Part shown: positions 36,603 through 45,074 of the stretch, piece by piece
Layout: the number at the start of each line of letters is the position of its first letter
Position numbering within the stretch: the first letter of the stretch is position 1
Source: Bradyrhizobium sp. CCGB01
Lineage (GTDB): Bacteria; Pseudomonadota; Alphaproteobacteria; Rhizobiales; Xanthobacteraceae
DNA: 64,000 nucleotides
Assembly: GCF_024199795.1 (NCBI RefSeq)
Contig: NZ_JANADK010000001.1
Span: 6,138,001-6,202,000 of the forward strand
Reading direction: 5' to 3'
Notes under the pieces: model-generated
The model's input: only the letters and a program-made list of their open reading frames with translations
Databases searched by the model: none
What the model was told of the DNA's origin: nothing
Made by a program: the position numbers and the translations under genes

Positions 36603-37493
36603 ATGGCGTATGAGACGATCAAATACGAGGTCGCCGAGCAGATCCTCACCATCACGCTGAATCGGCCCGACAAGCTCAACGCCTTCAATGCGCAGATGCA
36701 GACCGAGCTGATCGACGCGTTCGACGCAGCCGACAAGGACGACAACGTGCGCGCCATCATCGTGACAGGCGCTGGCCGCGGTTTTTGCGCGGGCGCCGAT
36801 TTGTCGTCGGGCGCCGATACGTTCGACCGCGACGCGCGGCGCGGGCCCGTAAAGCGCTTCGCCGACGGCAAGGTCGACTACAGCGATCCGCAGGTGCGCG
36901 ACGGCGGCGGCCAGGTGACCCTGCGTATCTTCAAATGCCTGAAGCCCGTGATCGCCGCGATCAACGGCCCTGCCGTGGGCATCGGCGTCACCATGCAGCT
37001 CGCGATGGACATCCGCATTGCTTCGGACGCCGCACGGTTCGGCTTCGTGTTCTCCCAGCGCGGCATCGTGCCCGAGGCCGCCTCGAGCTGGTTCCTGCCG
37101 CGCATCGTCGGCATCGCGCAGGCGCTGGAATGGTGTTATTCGGGCCGCGTCTTCCCGGCGCAGGAGGCGCTCGCCGGCCGCCTCGTGAGCAAGGTCGTCG
37201 CCCCGGATGATCTCTTGCCGACCGCACGCGCCCTCGCCAAGGAGTTCGCGGCCAAGACCGCGCCGGTGTCGGTCGCGCTGATCCGCCAGATGATGTGGCG
37301 CATGATGGGCGCCGACGATCCCATGGAAGCCCACAAGGTCGACAGCCGCGGCATCTACGCCCGCGGCCGCTCCGACGATGTGAAGGAAGGCGTGGTGTCG
37401 TTCCTGGAAAAGCGCCCGGCGCAGTTCAAGAACAAGGTGTCGAGCGATATGCCCGACTATTTCCCGTGGTGGACGGAACGGGAGTACAAGTGA
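36603..37493 (+). CDS. Enoyl-CoA hydratase/isomerase (crotonase family)
   Basis: 296 residues. ITLNRPDKLNAFNAQM and VTGAGRGFCAGADLSSG (first oxyanion-hole segment) are near the N-terminus; AAINGPAVGIGVTMQLAMDIRIAS supplies the second. AAGAAGGAAGGAAACCCC precedes ATG 36603. Length slightly above a classic hydratase; the C-terminal region (RPAQFKNKVSSDMPDYFPW) fits the acyl-CoA hydratase group seen beside degradation genes. It follows the amidase by 159 bp including a palindrome, so it may be transcribed separately. Confidence 0.85.
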   Translation: MAYETIKYEVAEQILTITLNRPDKLNAFNAQMQTELIDAFDAADKDDNVRAIIVTGAGRGFCAGADLSSGADTFDRDARRGPVKRFADGKVDYSDPQVRDGGGQVTLRIFKCLKPVIAAINGPAVGIGVTMQLAMDIRIASDAARFGFVFSQRGIVPEAASSWFLPRIVGIAQALEWCYSGRVFPAQEALAGRLVSKVVAPDDLLPTARALAKEFAAKTAPVSVALIRQMMWRMMGADDPMEAHKVDSRGIYARGRSDDVKEGVVSFLEKRPAQFKNKVSSDMPDYFPWWTEREYK

Positions 37494-37501
37494 CGCGAAG
37501 C

Positions 37502-37579
37502 GTCATCCCGGGGCGATGCGAAGCATCGAACCCGGGATCTCGAGATTCCGGGTTCGCCCTTCGGGCGCCCCGGAATGAC
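37502..37579. repeat. REP-like nested palindrome
   Basis: Outer arms GTCATCCCGGGGCG (37502-37515) and CGCCCCGGAATGAC (37566-37579) enclose an inner palindrome (CGAACCCGGGATCT ... ATTCCGGGTTCG, 37528-37557). It lies between convergent genes. The outer end GTCAT..GGAATGAC recurs at 46027-46064. Confidence 0.7.
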
Positions 37580-37590
37580 AGTGATGGAGG

Positions 37591-38568
37591 TCACGCCATC
37601 ACCAGCGCCACACGCCCGATCGCCTTGCGGTCGAGCAACAACCGCATCGCCTTGGCGTAGTCTTCCAGCGGCAGGCGATGCGAGACGTTGGGGCGCAGCT
37701 TGCCCTCCTCCGCCCATGCGAGCAGCGCCTTCAGCCGCACCTCGCCGAGATCAGGATTTTTCCGCACCGCCTCTCCCGCGCGCACTCCTAACACGCTGGC
37801 CCCCTTGATCAGCAGGAGGTTGGTCTTGGCCGAGCCGATGCCGCCCGTAAAGCCGATCACCAACAGCCGGGCGCCCCAGGCGATGCAGCGCATCGAATTC
37901 TCGAACACCTCGCCGCCGACGGGATCGAACACGACATCCGCGCCTCGGCCGTCAGTGATCCGCTTGACGGCATCGCGGAACGGCTCGCGGTCGTAGCGCA
38001 CGAGATGATCGGCGCCGCGCGATTTCGCGATGGCAAGCTTCTCGTCGCTGGACGCGGTCGCGATCACCGTCGCGCCCAGCATCTTGCCGATCTCGACGGC
38101 GGCAAGGCCGACGCCGCCGCCGGCGCCGTGCACCAGCAGCACTTCGCCCGGCTCGACCCGGCCACGATCGATCAGCGCATGATAGGCGGTGCCGTGGCCG
38201 GCGAGATAGGTCGCGGCTTCGGCGTAGTCGAAGGTCGACGGCATCGGCGTGAGCTGCGACGGCGCCACCACGGCTTCGTCGGTGAAGGCGCCATGGCGCA
38301 TCTTCACGATGACCTTGTCGCCGACGGAAACGCCGCTTGCCTCCGCGCCCACCTCGGTGACGTCACCGGCGGCCTCCATGCCGGGGGTGAACGGCAGCTC
38401 CGGCTTGAGCTGGTACTCGCCGGCCGCCATCAGCACGTCCGGAAAGTTCAATCCGGCGGCGCGGATCGAAACGCGCACCTCGCCCGGCTTCAGGGCGCGC
38501 GACGGAAACTCCTCCAGCCGCAACGTCTCGGGCGCGCCGAGCGCGTGGCAGACGACAGCCCGCACCAT
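37591..38568 (-). CDS. NAD(P)H:quinone oxidoreductase, zinc-free MDR family
   Basis: 325 residues. Catalytic-domain motif GLNFPDVLMAAGEYQ and the nucleotide-binding motif GAGGGVGLAAVEIGKMLGA are those of the QOR branch of the medium-chain dehydrogenases; no zinc-binding cysteines are visible. It reduces quinones or alpha,beta-unsaturated carbonyls using NADPH. Its ATG overlaps the TGA of the upstream isomerase gene (TGATG), so the two are translationally coupled. Confidence 0.85.
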   Translation of the reverse strand: MVRAVVCHALGAPETLRLEEFPSRALKPGEVRVSIRAAGLNFPDVLMAAGEYQLKPELPFTPGMEAAGDVTEVGAEASGVSVGDKVIVKMRHGAFTDEAVVAPSQLTPMPSTFDYAEAATYLAGHGTAYHALIDRGRVEPGEVLLVHGAGGGVGLAAVEIGKMLGATVIATASSDEKLAIAKSRGADHLVRYDREPFRDAVKRITDGRGADVVFDPVGGEVFENSMRCIAWGARLLVIGFTGGIGSAKTNLLLIKGASVLGVRAGEAVRKNPDLGEVRLKALLAWAEEGKLRPNVSHRLPLEDYAKAMRLLLDRKAIGRVALVMA

Positions 38569-39176
38569 CAGGCCGCACTCGCCTTGTTGCGCAGCAGCGC
38601 CTCGCGGATCAGCGGCAGGCGATCATTGCCGAAATACATGTCGGTCTTGCCCACGAAAATCGTTGGTGAGCCGAAGCCGCCGCGCGCGACGACCTCTTCC
38701 GTGTTGGCCTTGAGCTGGTCCTTGATTGCCTGCTCAGAGATACCGGCGAAGAATTTTGGCTCGTCGATGCCGACCTTCTTGCAGATCCCGGCGAGCACAG
38801 CGTCCTGCGAGATGTCCTTGTCCTCGCCCCAATACGCCTCGAACACGGCGGTGGCGAACGGCACCATGTCCTTGCCGAGCCAGATGCAGCCGCGCATGGC
38901 TTTCACGCTGTTCACGGGAAACACCGTCGGCGGCATCTTGATCGCGAGCCCTGCCGAGCGCGCCCAGTCACCGAGGTCCTTCTTCATGTAGCGCGCCTTC
39001 AGTGGCACCGGTGTCTCACGCTGCGCATAGACGCTCGGATTGACCGTGTTGAAGATGCCGCCGACCAGGATCGGCCGCCAGATGATCTCGGCGCCGACCT
39101 CCCTGGCGAGCGGCTGGATGTTGTGGAAGGCGAGATAGGTCCAGGGGCTGGAACAGTCGAAGAAGAATTCGATCAT
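38568..39176 (-). CDS. 2-hydroxychromene-2-carboxylate isomerase/DsbA-fold protein
   Basis: 202 residues with a thioredoxin-like fold carrying a helical insertion. FFFDCSSPWTYLAFHNIQ, with Ser at the active-site position, and the C-terminal GGFGSPTIFVGKTDMYFGNDRL match the HCCA-isomerase (kappa-GST) family rather than DsbA. ATG 39176 is preferred over a 9-residue extension. Family members handle glutathione-linked or aromatic ring-cleavage intermediates. It is co-transcribed with the quinone oxidoreductase; a GST gene lies 135 bp upstream. Confidence 0.85.
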   Translation of the reverse strand: MIEFFFDCSSPWTYLAFHNIQPLAREVGAEIIWRPILVGGIFNTVNPSVYAQRETPVPLKARYMKKDLGDWARSAGLAIKMPPTVFPVNSVKAMRGCIWLGKDMVPFATAVFEAYWGEDKDISQDAVLAGICKKVGIDEPKFFAGISEQAIKDQLKANTEEVVARGGFGSPTIFVGKTDMYFGNDRLPLIREALLRNKASAA

Positions 39177-39197
39177 GGCGTTTCCTTTTATGACGGA

Positions 39198-39308
39198 CCT
39201 CATCCTGAGGAGGCCGCGTAGCGGCCGTCTCGAAGGATGGCCGCGGTGAAAGTCGGGCCTTCATGGTTCGAGACGCGCCTACGGCGCTCCTCACCATGAG
39301 GAGTGAGG
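39198..39308. repeat. Bradyrhizobium-type palindromic repeat
   Basis: CCTCATCCTGAGGAG ... TCTCGAAGGATGG at the left and GGGCCTTCATGGTTCGAGAC ... CTCACCATGAGGAG at the right form the characteristic two-lobed repeat found between many genes of these genomes. It fills the gap between the GST and isomerase genes and may separate their transcripts. Confidence 0.8.
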
Positions 39309-39310
39309 AC

Positions 39311-40012
39311 CTATGTCTTTCCCAACACTTCCTTCGCACGCTGACCGAACATGATCTTGCGTGATTCCTCGTCGAACGGCTCTTTCACGAATTTTCCGAT
39401 CGCCAGTCCCGCCTGCACTTGCGGCCTTGCGCGCATTTCGGCGTACCAGCGTTTCACGTGCGGATGCTCGTCGAGCGTAAAGCCCTGCGCCTTGTGGGTC
39501 ATGGTCCAGGGGAAGCAGGCGATGTCGGCGATGGAATAGTCGCCGGCGACATAGGCGCCGGTCCTGGCCAACTGCCGATCGAGCACGCCATAGAGCCGCG
39601 CGGCCTCGTCGCGGTAGCGTTCGATCGCATAAGGAATCTTTTCCGCTGCATAGAGCGCGAAATGGCCGTGCTGGCCGAGCATCGGCCCGAGGCCCGCCAT
39701 CTGCCACATCACCCATTGGATGGTGGTGGAGCGGCCGCGCAGATCGGTGGGCAAGAAACGGCCGGTCTTCTCCGCCAGATAAATCAGGATCGCGCCGGTC
39801 TCGAACGCCGAGAACGGCGCGCCGCCATCGGCGGGATCATGATCGACGATCGCGGGAATACGGTTGTTCGGGGAGATCGCCAGAAACTCAGGAGTGAACT
39901 GCTCGCCGGCGCGGATATTGACCGGCTTCACCGTGTAGGGAAGCCCGAGTTCCTCCAGCATGATCGAGATTTTCCAGCCATTCGGCGTTGGCGCATAATA
40001 GAGGTCGATCAT
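39311..40012 (-). CDS. Glutathione S-transferase, YfcG/Ure2p-like (Nu class)
   Basis: 233 residues. N-terminal thioredoxin-fold domain begins MIDLYYAPTPNGWKISIML; SPNNRIPAIVDHDPADGG and FETGAILIYLAEKTG hold the cis-Pro and the glutathione Glu/Ser of the family. The C-terminal helical domain ends with RAKEVLGKT. Nu-class GSTs have disulfide-bond reductase activity. Upstream, on the minus strand, the leader is a run of GGAAAGG-type purine repeats, unusual for a start region. Confidence 0.9.
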   Translation of the reverse strand: MIDLYYAPTPNGWKISIMLEELGLPYTVKPVNIRAGEQFTPEFLAISPNNRIPAIVDHDPADGGAPFSAFETGAILIYLAEKTGRFLPTDLRGRSTTIQWVMWQMAGLGPMLGQHGHFALYAAEKIPYAIERYRDEAARLYGVLDRQLARTGAYVAGDYSIADIACFPWTMTHKAQGFTLDEHPHVKRWYAEMRARPQVQAGLAIGKFVKEPFDEESRKIMFGQRAKEVLGKT

Positions 40013-40157
40013 GACCTTTCCCTTGGCCTTTCCGCTGGCCCTTTCCTGGGCCTTCCCTGTCGCCGCCGCTGGAATAGAGAGCGACTTTCGTTGTTCTGTA
40101 CCTCGACGTTAGGACATGGCAGGAAGGGGCGCAACTCAACCTGCCGGGAGGGCCGCC

Positions 40158-41180
40158 ATGCTGTTTCCAACCACGATCGCCGGCTCCTTGCCGAAGCCGG
40201 AATGGCTCGCTGAGCCCAACATGCTCTGGGCGCCCTGGAAGTCCCAAGGCGACGAGCTGCTCCGCGCCAAGCGCGACGCGACGCTGATCTGGCTGAAGAT
40301 CCAGGAAGACGCCGGCATCGACATCGTCACCGAGGGCGAGCAGGCCCGCCAGCATTTCGTGCACGGTTTCCTCGAGAAGATCGAGGGCATCGATTTCGCC
40401 CACAAGGTCGAGATGGGCATCCGGAAAGATCGCTACAAAGCGATGGTGCCGCAGGTGGTCGCGCCGCTCCGGCTCAAGGGCCGCGTCCATGCCTTCGAGG
40501 CGGGCGTTGCACGGACGCATACGAAGAAGAGGCTCAAATTCACCCTGCCCGGCCCGATGACCATCATCGACACGATTGCAGATCGCTACTATGGCGATCG
40601 CGTCAAGATGGCCTTTGCCTTCGCCGAGTTGCTCAACGAAGAGGCCAAGGCGTTGCAGGCCGACGGCATCGATCTCGTGCAGTTCGACGAGCCCGCCTTC
40701 AACGTCTACATGGACGAGGTCAACGACTGGGGCATCAAGGCGCTGGAGCGCGCCGCGCAGGGCCTCACCTGCGCCACCGCCGTGCACATCTGTTACGGCT
40801 ACGGCATCAAGGCCAACACCGACTGGAAGGAAACGCTCGGCGCGCAATGGCGGCAGTATGAGCAGATCTTTCCGGCGATCGACGCCAGCCCGATCCAGCA
40901 GGTCGCCATCGAGTGCCGCAACTCGAAGGTCCCGCTCGATCTGCTCGCCCTCTTGAAGAACAAGATCGTGCAGGCCGGCGTCATCGACGTCGCCAGCGAC
41001 ACGGTGGAGACGGCCGAGGACGTCGTGCAGGTGATCGACGCGGTGTCGAAGTTCGTTCCCAAGAGCAACATCATCGCGACCACCAATTGCGGCATGGCGC
41101 CGATGCGGCGCGAGATCGCCGAGGCCAAGCTGATGGCGCTCGGCGCCGGTGCCGCGCTGGCGCGCGAGAAGCTTGGGTGA
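40158..41180 (+). CDS. Core MetE-like methyltransferase (cobalamin-independent)
   Basis: 340 residues: only the C-terminal (catalytic) MetE-type barrel, without the N-terminal duplicate of full MetE. Key zinc ligands: HIC in TAVHICYGYG and Cys in TTNCGMAPM; SLPKPEWL at the start and PGPMTIIDTI in the middle are typical. Reported core-MetE proteins can act with methylcobalamin or other methyl donors, so the physiological donor here is uncertain. GGGAGG 8 nt before ATG 40158 decides the start over an earlier ATG at 40116. Stop overlaps the next ATG as TGATG. Confidence 0.85.
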   Translation: MLFPTTIAGSLPKPEWLAEPNMLWAPWKSQGDELLRAKRDATLIWLKIQEDAGIDIVTEGEQARQHFVHGFLEKIEGIDFAHKVEMGIRKDRYKAMVPQVVAPLRLKGRVHAFEAGVARTHTKKRLKFTLPGPMTIIDTIADRYYGDRVKMAFAFAELLNEEAKALQADGIDLVQFDEPAFNVYMDEVNDWGIKALERAAQGLTCATAVHICYGYGIKANTDWKETLGAQWRQYEQIFPAIDASPIQQVAIECRNSKVPLDLLALLKNKIVQAGVIDVASDTVETAEDVVQVIDAVSKFVPKSNIIATTNCGMAPMRREIAEAKLMALGAGAALAREKLG

Positions 41181-41410
41181 TGGTGATCCGCCCGTTTCTC
41201 GTCGCAGCCGCTCTTGCGGCGCTCGCGCTGCCCGCGCACGCGGAGGATCGTTCCGTGCTGCTGAACTGCAAGGCCATGGTGGAGCGCGCGGAGAAGGCGG
41301 CCGGCACCGCGAGCGAGGCTGAGCTGACACGCTGCCGCCAGGTGATCCGCGAATGGGCCCTGCGCGATGCGCGGACGACGGTGGACGAACAGGGACGGCC
41401 GCTGCGCTAG
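41180..41410 (+). CDS. Small periplasmic protein
   Basis: 76 residues with a signal peptide (MVIRPFLVAAALAALALPAHA, cleaved before EDRSV), followed by a short helical mature part with two cysteines (LLNCKAMVERAE and LTRCRQVIREW). Its ATG overlaps the stop of the MetE-like gene (TGATG), indicating translational coupling. Function unknown. Its 3' end overlaps by 4 bp the convergent hypothetical gene. Confidence 0.7.
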   Translation: MVIRPFLVAAALAALALPAHAEDRSVLLNCKAMVERAEKAAGTASEAELTRCRQVIREWALRDARTTVDEQGRPLR

Positions 41411-42024
41411 GAAAGCGTCGTCGGATGCAGCGTGGGCTGATAGCCGGCGTTCAGCGTACGCAGCGTCGAGGGCGGCGTCAGGAGTGTTGCTTCGCCGAAT
41501 TGACGCTCGACCGCGGAATAACCCGCTGGCGACCACAGCAGCGCCCTGCCCTGCGTCACCAGAAAGCTCTCCTCGGCCTGCAGCACCATCGCGCCGTCGG
41601 GAAGCTGGTCGAGCGGCACCAGCAGCGCATGCAGCCGCTTCTTGCCGTGATCGAGCCGCTCGTGGTGCAGCACCGTGTCGATGTCGTGCATGCGGACGTC
41701 ATGCACGCGGTTGCCCTTCTCCCACGCAGCCCGGAATCGATTGGCGTCGTCACGACGGCAATAGAAGCAGGGGCGATGGCCGGCGGCGAGCGCGGTGGCC
41801 TCGTCGAGAAAGAACAGCTCGGTCCAGCTCCGCTGTGCCATCACCTCGCGGCGACGGCCGCGGAATTCGCAAGTGCAAGTGAGCCAGGCCGGCGTCGACC
41901 AGCGCTTCTTCAGCAGCGTCTTGGTCGCGGGATCGTGGATGATGCCGCGATTGCCGGTGAACAGGCCGCGGTGCGGGGTGGCGATGATGTCGCCGGTGGG
42001 CGTGACGCGGTTTTGCAGGGGCAT
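41407..42024 (-). CDS. Conserved hypothetical protein with CxxC motif
   Basis: 205 residues starting MPLQNRVTPTGDI behind GGAGG. A CxC (LTCTCEFRG) and a CxxC (CFYCRRDDANRF) suggest a metal site, and basic residues cluster around them, in a pattern often seen in conserved rhizobial proteins of unknown function. No catalytic motif is recognised. It is convergent with the periplasmic protein gene (4-bp overlap) and sits just before a palindromic repeat at 42038. Confidence 0.7.
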   Translation of the reverse strand: MPLQNRVTPTGDIIATPHRGLFTGNRGIIHDPATKTLLKKRWSTPAWLTCTCEFRGRRREVMAQRSWTELFFLDEATALAAGHRPCFYCRRDDANRFRAAWEKGNRVHDVRMHDIDTVLHHERLDHGKKRLHALLVPLDQLPDGAMVLQAEESFLVTQGRALLWSPAGYSAVERQFGEATLLTPPSTLRTLNAGYQPTLHPTTLS

Positions 42025-42037
42025 GGTCGCCTCCACT

Positions 42038-42123
42038 CGTCATTGCGAGCGAAGCGAAGCAATCCAGACCGTCTCCACCGCGGCAGTCTGGATTGCTTCC
42101 TCGCTTCGCTCCTCGCAATGACG
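42038..42123. repeat. Palindromic repeat, CGTCATTGCGAG type
   Basis: CGTCATTGCGAGCG, AAGCGAAGCAATCCAGAC and the mirror GTCTGGATTGCTTC, CTCGCAATGACG give an 86-bp hairpin. This sequence is a common short interspersed palindrome of Bradyrhizobium and relatives. A truncated copy (CGTCATTGCGAGCGGAGCAA) occurs near 53148-53167. Confidence 0.85.
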
Positions 42124-42130
42124 GCGATAA

Positions 42131-42658
42131 CTACGCCGCCCCGTCGCGAAGTGGCGGATGGTATGACAACGCAGTGTCCCACGGGAAGAAGATCCATGTG
42201 TCCTGCGACACTTCGGTGATGAAGGTGTCGACCAGCGGGCGTCCCATCGGCTTGGCATAGACCGTGGCGAAATGCGCATCCGGCAGCATCTCGCGCACCA
42301 GCCTGCCGGTCTTGCCGGTGTCGACGAGGTCGTCGACGATCAAAAGCCCTTTGCCAGTGCCGTTGCCGAGCTTCATCGCGGCCTCCGAGATGCCCTTGAG
42401 CACCTGAAGCTCGCCCTGCTTGTTGTGGTCGTAGCTGGCGATGCAGACCGTATCGATCACGCGCACGCCGAGCTCGCGCGCCACGATCGCGGCCGGCACC
42501 AGCCCGCCGCGGGTGATCGCGATCACCGCATGGAACGGACCGACCTCGTTGAGGCGCCAGGTCAGCGCCCGGCAGTCCCGGTGGAACTGGTCCCACGAGA
42601 CCGGGAAGGCCCTGCCGGCCTTCTCCTGCGCATTCAGCTCCGGTGCTTCACCAGCCAT
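42131..42658 (-). CDS. gpt: Xanthine-guanine phosphoribosyltransferase
   Basis: 175 residues of the type I PRTase fold. The PRPP loop [17 protein letters not shown] and the early [21 protein letters not shown] segment are characteristic of Gpt (xanthine/guanine). It salvages xanthine and guanine to XMP and GMP. AGGAG upstream of the ATG decides the start. The palindromic repeat beyond its stop may act as its transcript end. Confidence 0.9.
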   Translation of the reverse strand: MAGEAPELNAQEKAGRAFPVSWDQFHRDCRALTWRLNEVGPFHAVIAITRGGLVPAAIVARELGVRVIDTVCIASYDHNKQGELQVLKGISEAAMKLGNGTGKGLLIVDDLVDTGKTGRLVREMLPDAHFATVYAKPMGRPLVDTFITEVSQDTWIFFPWDTALSYHPPLRDGAA

Positions 42659-42692
42659 TGTCGTCTCCTGCCATTGGTCTGCGGGCAGTTTG

Positions 42693-43430
42693 CTAGCGGG
42701 TGATGCTCAATCCTGCCAGCATTTCCTTCACCGCGGCCATCGCGGATGCGAGCTTGTCCGCGTCGCGCGAGCGCACCACCAGATTGGTGTTCGGCTTCTG
42801 CTCCTCGTCCATGAACGGATAGCTGCCGATGATGGTGTCGGGATGGGCGGCGGCGATCGCACGCAGGGGGCTGCCGATGTCACCCTCCCGCGCATTGGCG
42901 CGAACCGATTCGGAGAGCATGCGCACGCCCGACTTCAGCTTGGGCGAGACGATGTCCATCATCGCCTGCATGATCGAGGGCACGCCGGCCATCACGATGA
43001 CGTTGCCGATCTTGAACCCGGGGGCGAGGATGGTGGCGCTCTGGATCAGCTCGGCGCCATCGGGGATGCGGGCCATGCGCAGGCGGGCCTCGTTGAGGTC
43101 CTGCTCGCTCCAGCGCTCGCGGAATCGCGCGACCACCTCCGGATGATGGTCGATGCCGACGCCGAACGCCTTGGCCACACTGTCGGCGGTGATGTCGTCA
43201 TGGGTCGGTCCGATGCCGCCGGTGGTGAAGACATAGGTGTAGCGATGCCGCAGTGCATCCAATGCGGCGATGATGTCGGACTCGTCGTCGGAGACGACCC
43301 GGACTTCCTTCAGGTCGATGCCGATATTGGTCAGATATTCGGCGATGAAGCCGATATTCTTGTCCTTGGTCCGGCCGGACAGGATTTCATCCCCGATGAC
43401 CAGAATGCCCGCCGTGACGATGTCGCTCAT
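42693..43430 (-). CDS. CinA-type molybdopterin-binding domain protein
   Basis: 245 residues consisting of only the MoCF_biosynth (CinA N-terminal) domain: [18 protein letters not shown] near the start, [21 protein letters not shown] in the middle. The C-terminal NMN-deamidase domain of full CinA is absent. Related proteins are nucleotide pyrophosphatases or damage-inducible proteins; the family also resembles MogA/MoaB. It lies 34 nt upstream of gpt on the same strand and the two are probably co-transcribed. Confidence 0.85.
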   Translation of the reverse strand: MSDIVTAGILVIGDEILSGRTKDKNIGFIAEYLTNIGIDLKEVRVVSDDESDIIAALDALRHRYTYVFTTGGIGPTHDDITADSVAKAFGVGIDHHPEVVARFRERWSEQDLNEARLRMARIPDGAELIQSATILAPGFKIGNVIVMAGVPSIMQAMMDIVSPKLKSGVRMLSESVRANAREGDIGSPLRAIAAAHPDTIIGSYPFMDEEQKPNTNLVVRSRDADKLASAMAAVKEMLAGLSITR

Positions 43431-43651
43431 ACCTGAAGTCCCTCACCTGTCGGCCCGACTTTGCCGAGGTAACGCGTTGAAGTCACGCGGTTTTGCTGCC
43501 GAAATAAGCAGTCCTCAGCCATTTTTTCAGGCAAGCTCCCGGCCATCCCCGGCAAATGCCCTCCATCAATGCTTATCGCGCTGGCCCGCCCCTTGCTACC
43601 ACATGAAAGTCATGCACTCTTGCCGCATGGCGACAGAGACAGTCGGGATCT

Positions 43652-45070
43652 ATGGCAGTCGCGTTTGACGAAATGAATATTCCCGGCGGGGACCTTCGCC
43701 CCGCCTATCAGGAGCTGGCGCGCTGGCTCAAGGAGACGCCTCCCGAGGCGCTCGAATATCGCCGCCAGGAGGCCGAGCTCCTGTTTCGCCGCATCGGCAT
43801 CACCTTCGCGGTCTATGGGGATTCCGAATCCACCGAGCGCCTGATCCCGTTCGACGTGATCCCGCGAATCATGTCCGGCAAGGAATGGGCGCTGCTGGAG
43901 AAGGGCCTGAAGCAGCGCGTGCGCGCGCTCAACATGTTCCTGCGCGACATCTATCATGGCCGCGACATCCTGCGCGCCGAGATCGTGCCCGACGATTTGA
44001 TCTTCCAGAACCCGGTGTTCCGCCCCGAGATGAACGGCCAGCAGGTGCCGCACGACGTCTACGTGCACATCGCCGGCATCGACATCGTCCGGGTCGATGC
44101 CGAGGACTTCATCGTGCTGGAGGACAATGCCCGCACGCCGTCGGGTGTGTCCTACATGCTGGAAAACCGCGAGATCATGATGCGGTTGTTTCCAGACCTG
44201 TTCGCCCGCCACAGGGTGGCGCCGGTCGAACGCTATCCGGACGAGCTGCTCTCCGCCCTGCGCTCGGTTGCCCCGCAAAGCGCCTCGGGCGAGCCGACCG
44301 TCGCCCTGCTCACGCCCGGCGTCTACAACTCGGCCTACTACGAGCACTCCTTCCTTGCCGACAAGCTCGGTATCGAGCTGGTCGAGGGCCGCGACCTCAT
44401 CGTCAAGAACAACGAAGTGTTCATGCGGACGACCGAGGGGGTGAAGCGGATCGACGTGATCTACCGCCGTGTCGACGACGACTTCCTCGATCCCCTCACC
44501 TTCCGCCCCGACTCCGTGCTCGGCGTGCCCGGGCTGATGTCGGCCTATGCGGCCGGCAACATCACGCTCGCCAACGCGGTCGGCACCGGCATCGCCGACG
44601 ACAAGGCGATCTACTCCTACATGCCCGACATCGTGAAATTCTACCTCGGCGAGGAGCCGATCCTGAAGAACGTGCCGACCTGGCGCTGCCGCGAGCCGAA
44701 GGATCTCGCCTATGTGCTGGACAATCTCGGCGAGCTCGTCGTCAAGGAAGTCCACGGCTCGGGCGGCTACGGCATGCTGATCGGCCCCGCCGCGACGAAG
44801 GCGACCATCGAAGCCTTCCGCGAGAAGCTCAAGCGCGAGCCCGAAGGGTTCATTGCCCAGCCGACGCTGGCGCTCTCGACCTGCCCGACCTGCACGGCAT
44901 CCGGCCTCGCGCCGCGCCACGTGGATCTGCGGCCCTTCGTGCTCACCGGCAGCAAGGGGACCACCATCGTGCCGGGCGGCCTGACACGTGTTGCGCTGAA
45001 GGAAGGCTCCCTGGTGGTGAATTCGAGCCAGGGCGGCGGCACCAAAGACACCTGGATCCTGGACGAGTAG
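43652..45070 (+). CDS. Circularly permuted ATP-grasp protein
   Basis: 472 residues of the COG2308 type. Early DLRPAYQELARWLKE, the central EDNARTPSGVSYMLENRE and RVDDDFLDPLTF, and the late KEVHGSGGYGMLIGP (the ATP-grasp loop) and GGLTRVALKEGSLVVNSSQG are the family landmarks. Members are predicted to ligate amino acids or peptides through acylphosphate intermediates. Four nt separate it from the alpha-E gene. Together with alpha-E, transglutaminase and Anbu this is a conserved predicted peptide-ligation neighbourhood; the product is unknown. Confidence 0.88.
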   Translation: MAVAFDEMNIPGGDLRPAYQELARWLKETPPEALEYRRQEAELLFRRIGITFAVYGDSESTERLIPFDVIPRIMSGKEWALLEKGLKQRVRALNMFLRDIYHGRDILRAEIVPDDLIFQNPVFRPEMNGQQVPHDVYVHIAGIDIVRVDAEDFIVLEDNARTPSGVSYMLENREIMMRLFPDLFARHRVAPVERYPDELLSALRSVAPQSASGEPTVALLTPGVYNSAYYEHSFLADKLGIELVEGRDLIVKNNEVFMRTTEGVKRIDVIYRRVDDDFLDPLTFRPDSVLGVPGLMSAYAAGNITLANAVGTGIADDKAIYSYMPDIVKFYLGEEPILKNVPTWRCREPKDLAYVLDNLGELVVKEVHGSGGYGMLIGPAATKATIEAFREKLKREPEGFIAQPTLALSTCPTCTASGLAPRHVDLRPFVLTGSKGTTIVPGGLTRVALKEGSLVVNSSQGGGTKDTWILDE

Positions 45071-45074
45071 TCAG

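Noticed and set aside
40116..40157. Earlier start for the MetE-like gene (MAGRGATQPAG)
   Set aside because: GGGAGG precedes ATG 40158 at the right distance and the family begins there; the extension is low-complexity.
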